Assembly: GCF_037975245.1 (NCBI RefSeq)
Contig: NC_092569.1
Location: forward strand, 32,163,168-32,227,167
Source: Apostichopus japonicus
Lineage: Eukaryota > Echinodermata > Holothuroidea > Aspidochirotida > Stichopodidae
Length of the DNA: 64,000 nucleotides
Direction of reading: 5' to 3'
Shown piece by piece: positions 1-10,059 of the stretch (its first letter is position 1; every line of letters starts with the position of its first letter). The notes under the pieces are model-generated. The model did no database searches. It was not told the origin of the DNA and was given only the letters and a program-made list of their open reading frames with translations. The position numbers and the translations under genes were made by a program.

Positions 1-52
1 ATAATTCATTTAATAGTGGTTGTTTCACTTTTGGCTGAATATCTTAAATCAG

Positions 53-3000
53 GAGGGCCACTTTTACATCAATTCAAGATGTACACTAAGATCAACTTGT
101 AGGAACAACCGGCTTGTAGATGAGAGTTACCAGTGTAGTGATCACGCAACCTGTGCTGAGAGGAACGGTGTCCGTAAATGTTATTGCAATCCAGATTACC
201 AAGGGGACGGAGTGACGTGCCGCCACAAGTGCTTCGTTGATGACATAGGAAGTGTATTACGGGTCAGTACGGTTCTTTCAGGTCATTTTTATGATGCATT
301 GTTCTTTATCATTTTTATAATGCTTTGGTTTTAATCATTGTCCATATAATTGGAAAGAAACCTTTTCTACTCATACTTGTCGATAATCACATCACATTAT
401 CAGATAACCAAGGGCAAGCACATCATGGTTTGGCTGCGGCCAGTGACCCATGTTTTGTCGCCAGTCTAGTCAAAACTGTCAATTTAGGGATGTATTACGT
501 TTAGTCGGGAATCACGAGACCAATCCTACGGATGTCGCCCTCTAATAATTCTGACACAAAAATCAATGGATCCTTTTTGCACAGTCCCGCGGTTAGAACT
601 ATTTGTAGGCCTAAAGTATAGTCGCAATTAGCTGTCCACTGCAATATTTCCACTACTTTTCTTATGGCGGAACACTTCGCCTCAAACTTAGGAAGTGGCT
701 TCAAATACCTCATAAATCTTTCATAAAGGTTCCTACCCATACCTAGATCTTTTGAGGGGATTTATCATTGGCCACCCACCATTGAAATCCTGTTCATTTT
801 ACTGTGACAACTGCAAATTCATAATTCATTTATTATTTGTTGCTTTCTTTTCGCTGAATATCTTAAATTAGGAGGGCCACTTCTACATCAATTCAAGATG
901 TACTCGTAAATCAACTTGTAGGAACAACCGGCTTGTAGGTGAGAATTACCAGTGTAGTAGTTACGCAACCTGTGCTGAGAGGAGAGGTGTCCGTAAATGT
1001 TACTGCAATACAAACTACCAAGGGGACGGAGTGACGTGTCGTCATTACTGCTTTGTTGCTGAAAAGGGAAGTGTATTAGGGGTCAGTACGGTTCTTTAGG
1101 TCATCTTTATAATGCTTTGGTTTTAATCATTGTCCATATAATTAGGAAGAAACCTTTTATACTCATACTTGTTGATAATCACATCACATTATCAGATAAC
1201 CAAGTGGCGGGCACATCATAGTTGGGCTGCGGCCAGTGACCCATGTTTTGTCGCCACTTTAGTCAAAACTGTCAGTTTCGGGATGTATTACGTTCAGTCG
1301 GGAATCACGAGACCACTCCTACGGATGTCGCCCTCTAATAATTCTGACACAAAAATCAATGGATCCTTTTTACACAGTCTCGCGGTGAGAACTATTTGTA
1401 GGCCTAAAGTATAGTCGCAATTAGCTGTCCACTGCAATATTTCCACTACTTTTCTTATGGCGGAACACTTCGCCTCAAACTTAGGAAGTGGCTTCAAATA
1501 CCTCATAAATCTTTCATAAAGGTTCCTACCCATACCTAGATCTTTTGAGGGGATTTATCATTGGCCACCCACCGTTGAAATCCTGTTCATTTTACTGTGA
1601 CAACTGCAAATTCATAAATCATTTATTATTTGTTGCTTTCTTTTCGCTGAATATCTTAAATTAGGAGGGCCACTTCTACATCAATTCAGGATGTACTCGT
1701 AAATCAACTTGTAGGAACAACCGGCTTGTAGATGAGAATTACCAGTGTAGTAGTTACGCAACCTGTGCTGTGAGGAGCGGTGTCCGTAAATGTTACTGCA
1801 ATACAAACTACCAAGGGGACGGAGTGACATGTCGTCATTACTGCTTTGTTGCTGAAAAGGGAAGTGTATTAGGGGTCAGTACGCTTCTTTCAGGTCATTT
1901 TTATAATGCTTTGGTCTTAATCATTGTTCATATAATTAGTAGGAAGCCTTTTCTACTCATACTTGTCGATAATCACATCACATTATCAGATAACCAAGTG
2001 GCGGGCACATCATGGTTGGGCTGCGGCCAGTGACCCATGTTTTGTCGCCAGTCTAGTCAAAACTGTCAGTTTAGGGATGTATTACGTTCAGTCGGGAATC
2101 ACGAGACCACTCCTACGGATACCGCCCTCTAATAATTCTGACACAAAAATCAATGGATCCTTTTTGCACAGTCTCGCGGTGAGAACTATTTGTAGGCCTA
2201 AAGTATAGTCGCAATTAGCTGTCCACTGCAATATTTCCACTACTTTTCTTATGGCGGAACACTTCGCCTCAAACTTAGGAAGTGGCTTCAAATACCTCAT
2301 AAATCTTTCATAAAGGTTCCTACCCATACCTAGATCTTTTGAGGGGATTTATCATTGGCCACCCACCATTGAAATCCTGTTCATTTTACTGTGACAACTG
2401 CAAATTCATAATTCATTTATTATTTGTTGCTTTCTTTTCGCTGAATATCTTAAATTAGGAGGGCCACTTCTACATCAATTCAGGATGTACTCGTAAATCA
2501 ACTTGTAGGAACAACCGGCTTGTAGATGAGAATTACCAGTGTAGTAGTTACGCAACCTGTGCTGTGAGGAGCGGTGTCCGTAAATGTTACTGCAATACAA
2601 ACTACCAAGGGGACGGAGTGACATGTCGTCATTACTGCTTTGTTGCTGAAAAGGGAAGTGTATTAGGGGTCAGTACGCTTCTTTCAGGTCATTTTTATAA
2701 TGCTTTGGTCTTAATCATTGTTCATGTAATTAGTAGGAAGCCTTTTCTACTCATACTTGTCGATAATCACATCACATTATCAGATAACCAAGTGGCGGGC
2801 ACATCATGGTTGGGCTGCGGCCAGTGACCCATGTTTTGTCGCCAGTCTAGTCAAAACTGTCAGTTTAGGGATGTATTACGTTCAGTCGGGAATCACGAGA
2901 CCACTCCTACGGATACCGCCCTCTAATAATTCTGACACAAAAATCAATGGATCCTTTTTGCACAGTCTCGCGGTGAGAACTATTTGTAGGCCTAAAGTAT

Positions 3001-4838
3001 AGTCGCAATTAGCTGTCCACTGCAATATTTCCACTACTTTTCTTATGGCGGAACACTTCGCCTCAAACTTAGGAAGTGGCTTCAAATACCTCATAAATCT
3101 TTCATAAAGGTTCCTACCCATACCTAGATCTTTTGAGGGGATTTATCATTGGCCACCCACCATTGAAATCCTGTTCATTTTACTGTGACAACTGCAAATT
3201 CATAATTCATTTATTATTTGTTGCTTTCTTTTCGCTGAATATCTTAAATTAGGAGGGCCACTTCTACATCAATTCAGGATGTACTCGTAAATCAACTTGT
3301 AGGAACAACCGGCTTGTAGATGAGAATTACCAGTGTAGTAGTTACGCAACCTGTGCTGTGAGGAGCGGTGTCCGTAAATGTTACTGCAATACAAACTACC
3401 AAGGGGACGGAGTGACGTGTCGTCATTACTGCTTTGTTGCTGAAAAGGGAAGTGTATTAGGGGTCAGTACGGTTCTTTAGGTCATCTTAATAATGCTTTG
3501 GTTTTAATCATTGTCCATATAATTAGGAAGAAACCTTTTCTACTCATACTTGTTGATAAACACATCACATTATCAGATAACCAAGGGGCGGGCACATCAT
3601 GGTTGGGCTGCGGCCAGTGACCCATGTTTTATCGCCAGTCTAGTCAAAGCTGTCAGTTTCGGGATGTATTACGTTTATTCGGGAATCACGAGACCACTCC
3701 TACGGATGTCGCCCTCTAATAATTCTGACCCAAAAATCCATGGATCCTTTTTGCACAGTCTTGCGGTTAGAACTATTTGTAAGCCTAAAGTATAGTCGCA
3801 ATTAGCGGTCCAATGCAATATTTCCACTATTTTTCTTATGGCGGAAAACATCGCCCCAACTTGGGAAGTGGCTTCAAATACCTCATAAATCTTTCATAAA
3901 GGTTCCTACCCATACCTAGATCATTCTAGGGGATTTATCATTGACCATCCACCGTTGAAATCCTGTAAATTTCACTGTGACAACTGCAAATTTATAATTC
4001 ATTTATTATTTGTTGTTTTTCCTTTCGCTGAATATAAAAATTAGGAGGGCCACTTCTACATCAATTCAGGATGTACACGTAAATCAACTTGTAGGAACAA
4101 CCGGCTTGTAGATGAGAATTACCAGTGTAGTAGTTACGCAACCTGTGCTGAGAGGAGCGGTGTCCGTAAATGTTACTGCAATACAAACTACCAAGGGGAC
4201 GGAGTGACGTGTCGTCATTACTGCTTTGTTGCTGAAAAGGGAAGTGTATTAGGGGTCAGTACGCTTCTTTCAGGTCATTTTTATAATGCTTTGGTCTTAA
4301 TCATTGTTCATATAATTAGTAGGAAGCCTTTTCTACTCATACTTGTCGATAATCACATCACATTATCAGATAACCAAGTGGCGGGCACATCATGGTTGGG
4401 CTGCGGCCAGTGACCCATGTTTTGTCGCCAGTCTAGTCAAAACTGTCAGTTTCGGGATGAATTACGTTTATTCGGAAATCACGAGACCACTCCTACGGTT
4501 GTCGTACTCTAATAATCCTGGCACAAAAATCCATGAATCCTTTTGCACAGTCTTGCGGTTAGAACTATTTGTAAGCTTAAAGTATAGTCGCAATTAGCGG
4601 TCCAATGCAATATTTCCACTATTTTTCTTATGGCGGAACACTTCGCCCCCAACTTCGGAAGTGGCTTCAAATACCTCATAAATCTTTCATAAAGGTTCCT
4701 ACCCATACCTAGATCATTCTAGGGGATTTATCATTGACCACCCACCGTTGAAATCCTGTTCATTTTACTGTGACAACTGCAAATTCATAATTCTTCTTTC
4801 ATTTGTTGTTTTTCTTTTCGCTGAATATCATAAATTAG
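53..4838 (+). repeat. Gene A tandem array of E-EGF exon units (about 0.79 kb period)
   Basis: Seven exon starts at 53, 872, 1665, 2459, 3253, 4045 and 4839 give periods of 819, 793, 794, 794, 792 and 794 bp. Exon and intron are repeated together. The units starting at 1665 and 2459 are almost identical in both exon and intron. Each intron begins GTCAGTACG and ends with a TTAG or TCAG acceptor just before GAGGGCCAC. The exon product resembles the TIL-linked E module followed by an EGF_3-type EGF (key motifs SYQC or NYQC, ATC, KCYC, GDGVTC). The 79-aa antisense reading frames at 501-740, 1294-1533, 2088-2327 and 2882-3121 lie inside the introns and are treated as by-products of the duplication. 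Confidence 0.9.
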
Positions 4839-7424
4839 AAGGGCCACTTCTACATCAATGCAGGATGTACACGTAAATCAACTTGTAGGAACAACCGGCT
4901 TGTAGATGAGAGTTACCAGTGTAGCAGTTACGCAACCTGTGATACGAGGAACGGTGTCCGTAAATGTTACTGCAATCCAAACTACCAAGGGGACGGAGTG
5001 ACGTGCACAAGACGTGCACAAGATTGCTATGATCTTTATGTTTCCGGTACACGCAGTGATGGTGTTTACACCATTTACCCTGATGGTTGGTCAAGCGGCA
5101 TTCAGGTTTATTGTGAGATGGAAAGTAACGGAGGAGGATGGACTGTGAGTAACGCAAACAGTTAAGGATTATATTCTTAACTTCCTTACATTATACTTTC
5201 CTTTCCTCAAAATGATGCACTACAGATCTCGTTGACATGAACTTGACCATTTCAGTAGAGAAAAAATCAAGAAATAAAATACTCTTGCTATTTATATCCC
5301 TTTTACAATATCCATATCTTTGTTAACTATTTTACAGCTTTGGATGTCATGTACTTAAGGATTAGTATATTATATAGTTGGATTACCTTGTTTTCTTCAT
5401 TTCATAGGTTTTTCAGCGACGTTCGAGTGCCTCCGTTGACTTTTATCGTGGTTGGTCGGACTACAAGGACGGTTTTGGTACAAAAAATCATGACCACTGG
5501 CTAGGTAACAAATATATTCACTCTCTGACCAACCAGAAAACGTACCAGCTTCGTATTGATCTACGGGACTCCGGCTCATCATCGAAATACGCCGTCTATT
5601 CGACTTTTAGAATTAATAACGAGGCAGACAAGTATCGACTATCAGTCGGATCACACAGTGGAAATACAGGTGAGTAGTCACATGTCTCTTTTCGTTACTG
5701 TATGGTGAGACTTCAAGTGGTATGTACGTTCGATTATTTTCATATGTGCAAACGTTGAGGCGCTATGTTAATATAATCTTGTTATATATAAAATCATCTA
5801 GGGTTTATCATTCATAGAACATTGAAACAGAGAAATCAGAAATGTTGTATTTTTAAATATTCGTCTGTATAGATTCGAGAAATTTTAATCAATCAATCAG
5901 TCTTTTCGAAGAAGTAATACGTACGCGACTAGATTGTACATGTCGAGAAGAACTAAATAATAAAATGCCGATCCTCAATATCATTCAAAATTTCCATAAA
6001 TGTTATACATCGAATTTTGGTTACTTTGTCGAAACCTAAAATATTAGATACTAAATTAATAGTGAATTCTCTTTACACAATGTCGCTTCTATTGTTCATT
6101 TAAACGTATTTATTTCATAATTTGTGTATAGTGTAAATTTCAATTTACGTTTATAGTCCAACGTATGAGCTCAGGTTGAAAGATACAAAGATTACAAAGT
6201 GCTATAGATATAGGGTAAAGAATTGAACAATCGATGGCAATAACACCCTGTATACCATGTAAACAGTAAAACAGGAACTTGGAGCCGGCCAGATGTTATA
6301 TTACAACCACAATATTGATAGAAAGACTTACGCCGTCTATTTAATTTTGTTTTATGGGTAGGTGGCTTTTTAAGCAAAATGCAATTATTACTTTGAATGT
6401 AATAATAACATGTAAGATTCCTCAGGACTAGATCTTTCAATGATACCCTTGTTTTCCTAACTTGAATGACATACAAAGCTACATCACACAGCCCCCCCCC
6501 CCCCCTCACATCCTCCTTATCCAAGTTCGAAGAGAGCCTAAGTTAGCCTATGTGGTACAAGCAAAAATAAGCACTTGGTTGAATAAGGGGATAAATGAAA
6601 AGTTGGTTATGCAAATTAAATTAAACATAATATTATTCAACAATTTACAACATTTAACACCGACACAAACAAGAAATTTATAACTCAAGTTTTGACAGTG
6701 TTAGGAAGCTAAGTTGTGAACTTAAATATAACAATAAAATAAATAAATGAATAGTAGTGTTAAATGCCGATAAAAAAATATAAAATAAAAAGCGATATTA
6801 GCGACTCTTGTAACTCAAACGTAGTATTTGGTTAAAATAGTTTCCCCATCTGTATATGACTCCTATTGTGGCACTGCATTTTAAACGGAACCAAGAAAGA
6901 AAAAGTATAACAACGCCCTTGCAAAGGCAGAATACCAACTTATTTATCTTGATTATTTAACAAAAAATGCAAAACATAGGCGGAACGGACGTTTTCAACT
7001 TGGTAGGACAAAAACGCATTGCCCTCTACCTTGTATCTGATGTTGGATTCGTTCAAAGTTTATAATTTATCGATTTACTTAGTCTTTCTCGTTTTTTGCA
7101 GGTTATGATGGTTTGTCTTTTAACAACAATAGACAATTCAGTACAAAAGACCAGGACAACGACGGATCGAGTAGTTACGACTGTGCGGAGGGACACAGAG
7201 GAGCCTGGTGGTACCGTTATTATTATTATTATAATGTTAGTTATTGCCGTTACTATTGCCGTTATTACCCTGATGGCAGTTACTGTAGTTACTGTGGTTA
7301 TTCTCACCTCAACGGAGACTACGACGGCTCTACTGGAGGAACGTACATGTTCTGGTATGGTTATAGTTTGAACGGTTACGGATGTAGCCTGCAATACACA
7401 GATATGAAAATACGGCCGGTGTAG
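53..7424 (+). CDS. Gene A: E-EGF array / fibrinogen-related protein, 5' partial
   Basis: Multi-exon gene entering from the left edge. Coding exons: 53-262, 872-1081, 1665-1874, 2459-2668, 3253-3462, 4045-4254, 4839-5144, 5408-5669 and 7102-7424 (stop TAG 7422-7424). All have AG acceptors and GT donors, and they join in one frame to 716 codons within the window. The first six exons are 210 bp, phase 0 at both ends, each encoding one E-EGF module (8 Cys, ending VTCRH-CF-GSVLG). Exon 7 fuses an E-EGF module to the start of a fibrinogen-related domain (DCYDLY, ending GGGWT). Exon 8 carries the FReD core (VFQRRSSASVDFYRGW, DHWLGNKYI). Exon 9 carries the C-terminal part, with the calcium-site-like STKDQDND, GAWWY and a final KIRPV. 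Signal peptide and upstream domains lie outside the window. It is probably a secreted, disulphide-rich protein; ligand and process are unknown. Gene B is a close paralogue. Confidence 0.88.
4839..5144 (+). CDS. Gene A exon: last E-EGF module fused to FReD start
   Basis: This 102-codon exon is phase 0 at both ends. It begins KGHFYINAGC, keeps the EGF motif GDGVTC, and then replaces the usual RHRCFVAEKGSVLG tail by TRRAQDCYDLYVSGTRSDGV. That is the canonical N-terminal FReD segment with its Cys pair (DCYD and VYCEME), ending in GGGWT before GTGAGT. The exon therefore joins array and lectin-like domain without an intervening intron. The matching exon in gene B is 58652-58960. Confidence 0.9.
5408..5669 (+). 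CDS. Gene A exon: FReD core segment
   Basis: The 262-bp exon (87 codons plus 1 nt, phase 0 to phase 1) encodes VFQRRSSASVDFYRGWSDYK and a later DHWLGNKYIHSLTNQKTYQL, typical of subdomains A and B of fibrinogen-related domains. The acceptor is TTTCATAG and the donor ACAG|GTGAGT. The 1.43-kb intron that follows (5670-7101) has a section at about 5832-6123 that the gene B intron lacks, and a C15 run near 6491. Confidence 0.92.
7102..7424 (+). CDS. Gene A last exon: FReD C-terminal part with Tyr/Cys-rich insertion
   Basis: The exon enters in phase 1 after TTTTGCAG and runs to TAG at 7422-7424. It encodes the region with FNNNRQFSTKDQDND (acidic calcium-site-like motif), a Cys (SSYDC), GAWWY, then SHLNG and a terminal MKIRPV. 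Between WWY and SHLNG lie 29 residues (7215-7301) with 13 Tyr and 4 Cys, starting with five consecutive Tyr codons (TAT repeat) and including an NVS sequon. Typical FReDs have only about five residues there. An extra Cys also sits near the C terminus (GYGC). Confidence 0.92.
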
Positions 7425-7706
7425 ACAAAACACTGTATAAATAACACATTGCCAAAAAGAGCAGGTTTTACTTAGAAATAAGAAAATATCCATACAGATC
7501 TTCGAGCGTCGGACAGCTGGACGTGCCATAGACAAGAAAGAAGAAGAAAAGCAACAAAAATTACAAACGGGACGATTCGACTAAATAATTAATTTTCTAA
7601 GGGAATGAGCAGATATTAATTGAAATTGATATCAAATTATTAATATTAACCAGCTTACTGTTGTTTGATAGTTTGAAAATTTATTATTGCATGAGTCTCA
7701 CAAAAG

Positions 7707-7712
7707 AATAAA
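7707..7712 (+). other. Candidate polyadenylation signal of gene A
   Basis: An AATAAA hexamer lies about 280 bp after the stop of gene A, in 3' flanking DNA that is conserved with the flank of gene B, where a corresponding AATAAA occurs. Cleavage site not determined. Confidence 0.5.
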
Positions 7713-7956
7713 AGAATACATCAAAGTAAACTTTTGCATTTTTCCCTAATTTGTTGCATCCCTCGTAGTCAACCCTCACCCTCCCAACCCCCACCCCCAA
7801 GTATTATTAGTTGGTTGGAAATGGACAATTGCAAGTTGATTTTTAACGATTCTTGGTTTCTAGGACATATACACACACATTTCAAATACTTACATATTTA
7901 TATGAAGTCATTATCAGGGTTGGCGTCGAACTACTCACAAAACATAGGGTAACATT

Positions 7957-8169
<213 letters not shown>

Positions 8170-8206
8170 AGAATTGAATGTGTTGCAAGTGGTATGACAA
8201 ATATAT

Positions 8207-8454
8207 ATAGTAAATCAATAATAACACACCAGAAAAATTCCACTTCACGACCGGTTTCGTCCTTTTGGGACTGATCAGGCGAAGGTAGGAATCGAACCCA
8301 GGATCTTTGTGTGATGAACCGAAGTCCGTACAAGTCGACAACAGTGATTCTACTGGTGTGTTAACGCGTATAAATTGGCTTTGAATAACTGACAGTTATT
8401 TAGTTATACAGGTCGTGAAGCGGAATTTTTCTGGTGTGTTATTCTTTATTGATT

Positions 8455-8460
<6 letters not shown>
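8207..8460. mobile_element. TIR element (MITE-like) with an internal tRNA-type B box
   Basis: Left arm 8207-8252 and right arm 8411-8460 are inverted copies that differ by one 4-nt indel and one mismatch (shared core ACACACCAGAAAAATTCC). Both ends abut TA-rich DNA, so a TA target is possible. On the minus strand, 8298-8288 reads GGTTCGATTCC, a perfect RNA polymerase III B-box consensus, so part of the internal sequence may be tRNA-derived. No coding capacity. Superfamily not assigned. Confidence 0.75.

Positions 8461-8507
<47 letters not shown>
8461..8507. repeat. (TA)n microsatellite
   Basis: An uninterrupted TA run directly follows the right arm of the TIR element and precedes the sequence AGCACTGGATTGG. 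Confidence 0.95.
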
Positions 8508-8508
<1 letters not shown>

Positions 8509-8740
8509 CACTGGATTGGTATTTACGTTTACTTCTCCAAGTTGGTGCTTAGGTTTACCTGAGGTGAAATGATTGGATCAACTTGAAATTTTACATCAGT
8601 ATACCTTATGGTACTAGGACTGCATATCAGTCGTTATAAGTTGCTACCTACTTTTTGGGTCATTTGGCAAGGAAAAATCCAATTGGTCAAACCCTTACGG
8701 TAAACCTAAGTCTTGCTCTCAAAGTATATCCCCCAGTTGG

Positions 8741-9066
8741 TATATAAGTTGACCTGACGTACAGGCATCCGTAGTTTTCTTGACAGCGGCAGTAGCCTGT
8801 ATTCAGTGTATACGCTCTTCGCTGTGTACACTGTATACGCCAGGGCTAACGCATACCCGTAGGCTGCATTGCTTGCAACCCAATAACAGTTTCGGCTAAT
8901 ATTAGATGATGTGTAGTATCTGTTCCCTCTCGATGCAAGGCCACTGGGCTTGAGATCGGGTCAGTCGTTCGCCGGGTAGTTTGGTTTTCGTGCCCAGGTT
9001 CTTTCCTTGTTGACTTTTTCTTAAAAAAGTACCGTTAACACGAAAACGTCTCACCAACAACTTCAG
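8741..9066 (+). promoter_or_regulatory. Possible TATA promoter and noncoding first exon
   Basis: TATATAAG at 8741-8748 is followed, with no long reading frame between, by a strong-looking splice donor ACTTCAG|GTAAGG at 9066/9067. No coding exon was found downstream to pair with it. It could be a noncoding transcript start, part of a decayed element, or chance. Low certainty. Confidence 0.2.
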
Positions 9067-9461
9067 GTAAGGTCCATGAGATTAGTCAATAAAGTTTGGT
9101 GATATTAATAACGTTGATATTATAAGGTTGTTGCATACACCTTCACGTTATTTGTTCATACCCATATTTCAATAGTCTAGACTAGCTTCTAGCCTAAAAC
9201 TTGTAAGGCCTAGCCTACGTTCGGCTGTAGCCTAGGGCCATAGTCCAAGTCCTAACAATACCTTAGCATTGAGTCAAGGGTAAACTGGTCTGTAGTTTGA
9301 TCTACAAATTAATACCAACTGCCAGAGAAATTAGATTTCAAGTAGGTCAGCTTAACTTCTTAGCCTACTGTGCATGTATGTATCATATATGGCCTTAGAT
9401 TTTGCTGGACAATTATGTTACTGTACATTGCCCTAATCATGACCAGATACTGTAGCATGGT

Positions 9462-10055
9462 GGGCTTATAATTGACGCACTTAAGGATTTGATCAATGAT
9501 ATCTATCAATGAAAAATCCAAATTACTCAACTGTATGTGTTTTTCATATGTGTAGTTCCTCAGAAATGTTCTGATCTCAAAATATTTAAGGTTCTGTGCT
9601 TATGCACCGTACAATTGAGCAGAATTTGACCACAAAATGTCTGCCGTGTCAAGTTCTTTCATACCCCTAAATTGACACATTCGTCGATAAGCTAACTGTA
9701 GTGTAGGCCTTAGTATACATCCATTGACTTTAGATGCTGTTTGCTATGCTCTGAGCCACTAAGCTTTGACAGGTCATGTCCCAGAGAGTAGTGTTTTCAT
9801 ATTGAGGTAATGTTGGGTATTTTAAGGGTGTAAGATTTCCAAATGGCCAAAAAACGTGCAAAACTGGGGGGGAGGGTGTTAAAAGCTTGAAAAATACCAC
9901 AATTTGGTCAGCAAATACCTCAAATGGATTCAAACTCATGAAATATGTAATTCTGTTTGACTGCAAAAAAGTTTAGGTGGCCTGCTGTATCGTTGCTAGT
10001 AATAATTTAAGGTGCGTCAATTACGGGGGTGCGTCAATTATGAAGCCTTTACTAT
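9462..10055. mobile_element. Dispersed TIR-like element, copy 1 (ATTGACGCAC termini)
   Basis: The left end GGCTTATAATTGACGCAC (from 9463) and the right end GGTGCGTCAATTATGAAGCC (10029-10048) are inverted relatives. The motif GTGCGTCAATTA is doubled at the right end (10012 and 10030). Two further copies lie in the same orientation at about 25450-25860 and 32488-32930. No protein-coding capacity seen. Confidence 0.65.
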
Positions 10056-10059
10056 ACTG

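Larger units (their letters stand above)
4800..7955 (+). repeat. Segmental homology: gene A 3' half and flank, paired with about 58600-62190
   Basis: The last array unit, the FReD exons, their introns, the 3' UTR and about 0.5 kb of downstream DNA match the corresponding part of gene B. The similarity stops at (TA)n tracts on both sides (7957 here, about 62190 there). It includes matching noncoding phrases such as TATCAGGGTTG and CGTCGAACTACTC. This shows duplication of a whole locus, not just of exons. Local indels include the extra segment at 5832-6123 here and the insertion at about 59484-60163 in gene B. Confidence 0.85.

Noticed and set aside
501-740. 79-aa minus-strand reading frame repeated in several gene A introns (also 1294-1533, 2088-2327, 2882-3121), with longer relatives at 53478-53810, 56618-57010 and 57508-57813
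   Set aside because: It is kept open only because the 0.8-kb units are recent copies. It is intronic and antisense, is broken in some units, has no recognisable domain, and differs between arrays without preserved residues typical of a protein.
7096-7371. Overlapping reading frames of about 91 and 160 aa over the FReD last exon (also 61156-61584)
   Set aside because: Shadows of the FReD frame caused by triplet-biased TAT/GTT sequence; the FReD frame alone has domain motifs and matching splice phase.
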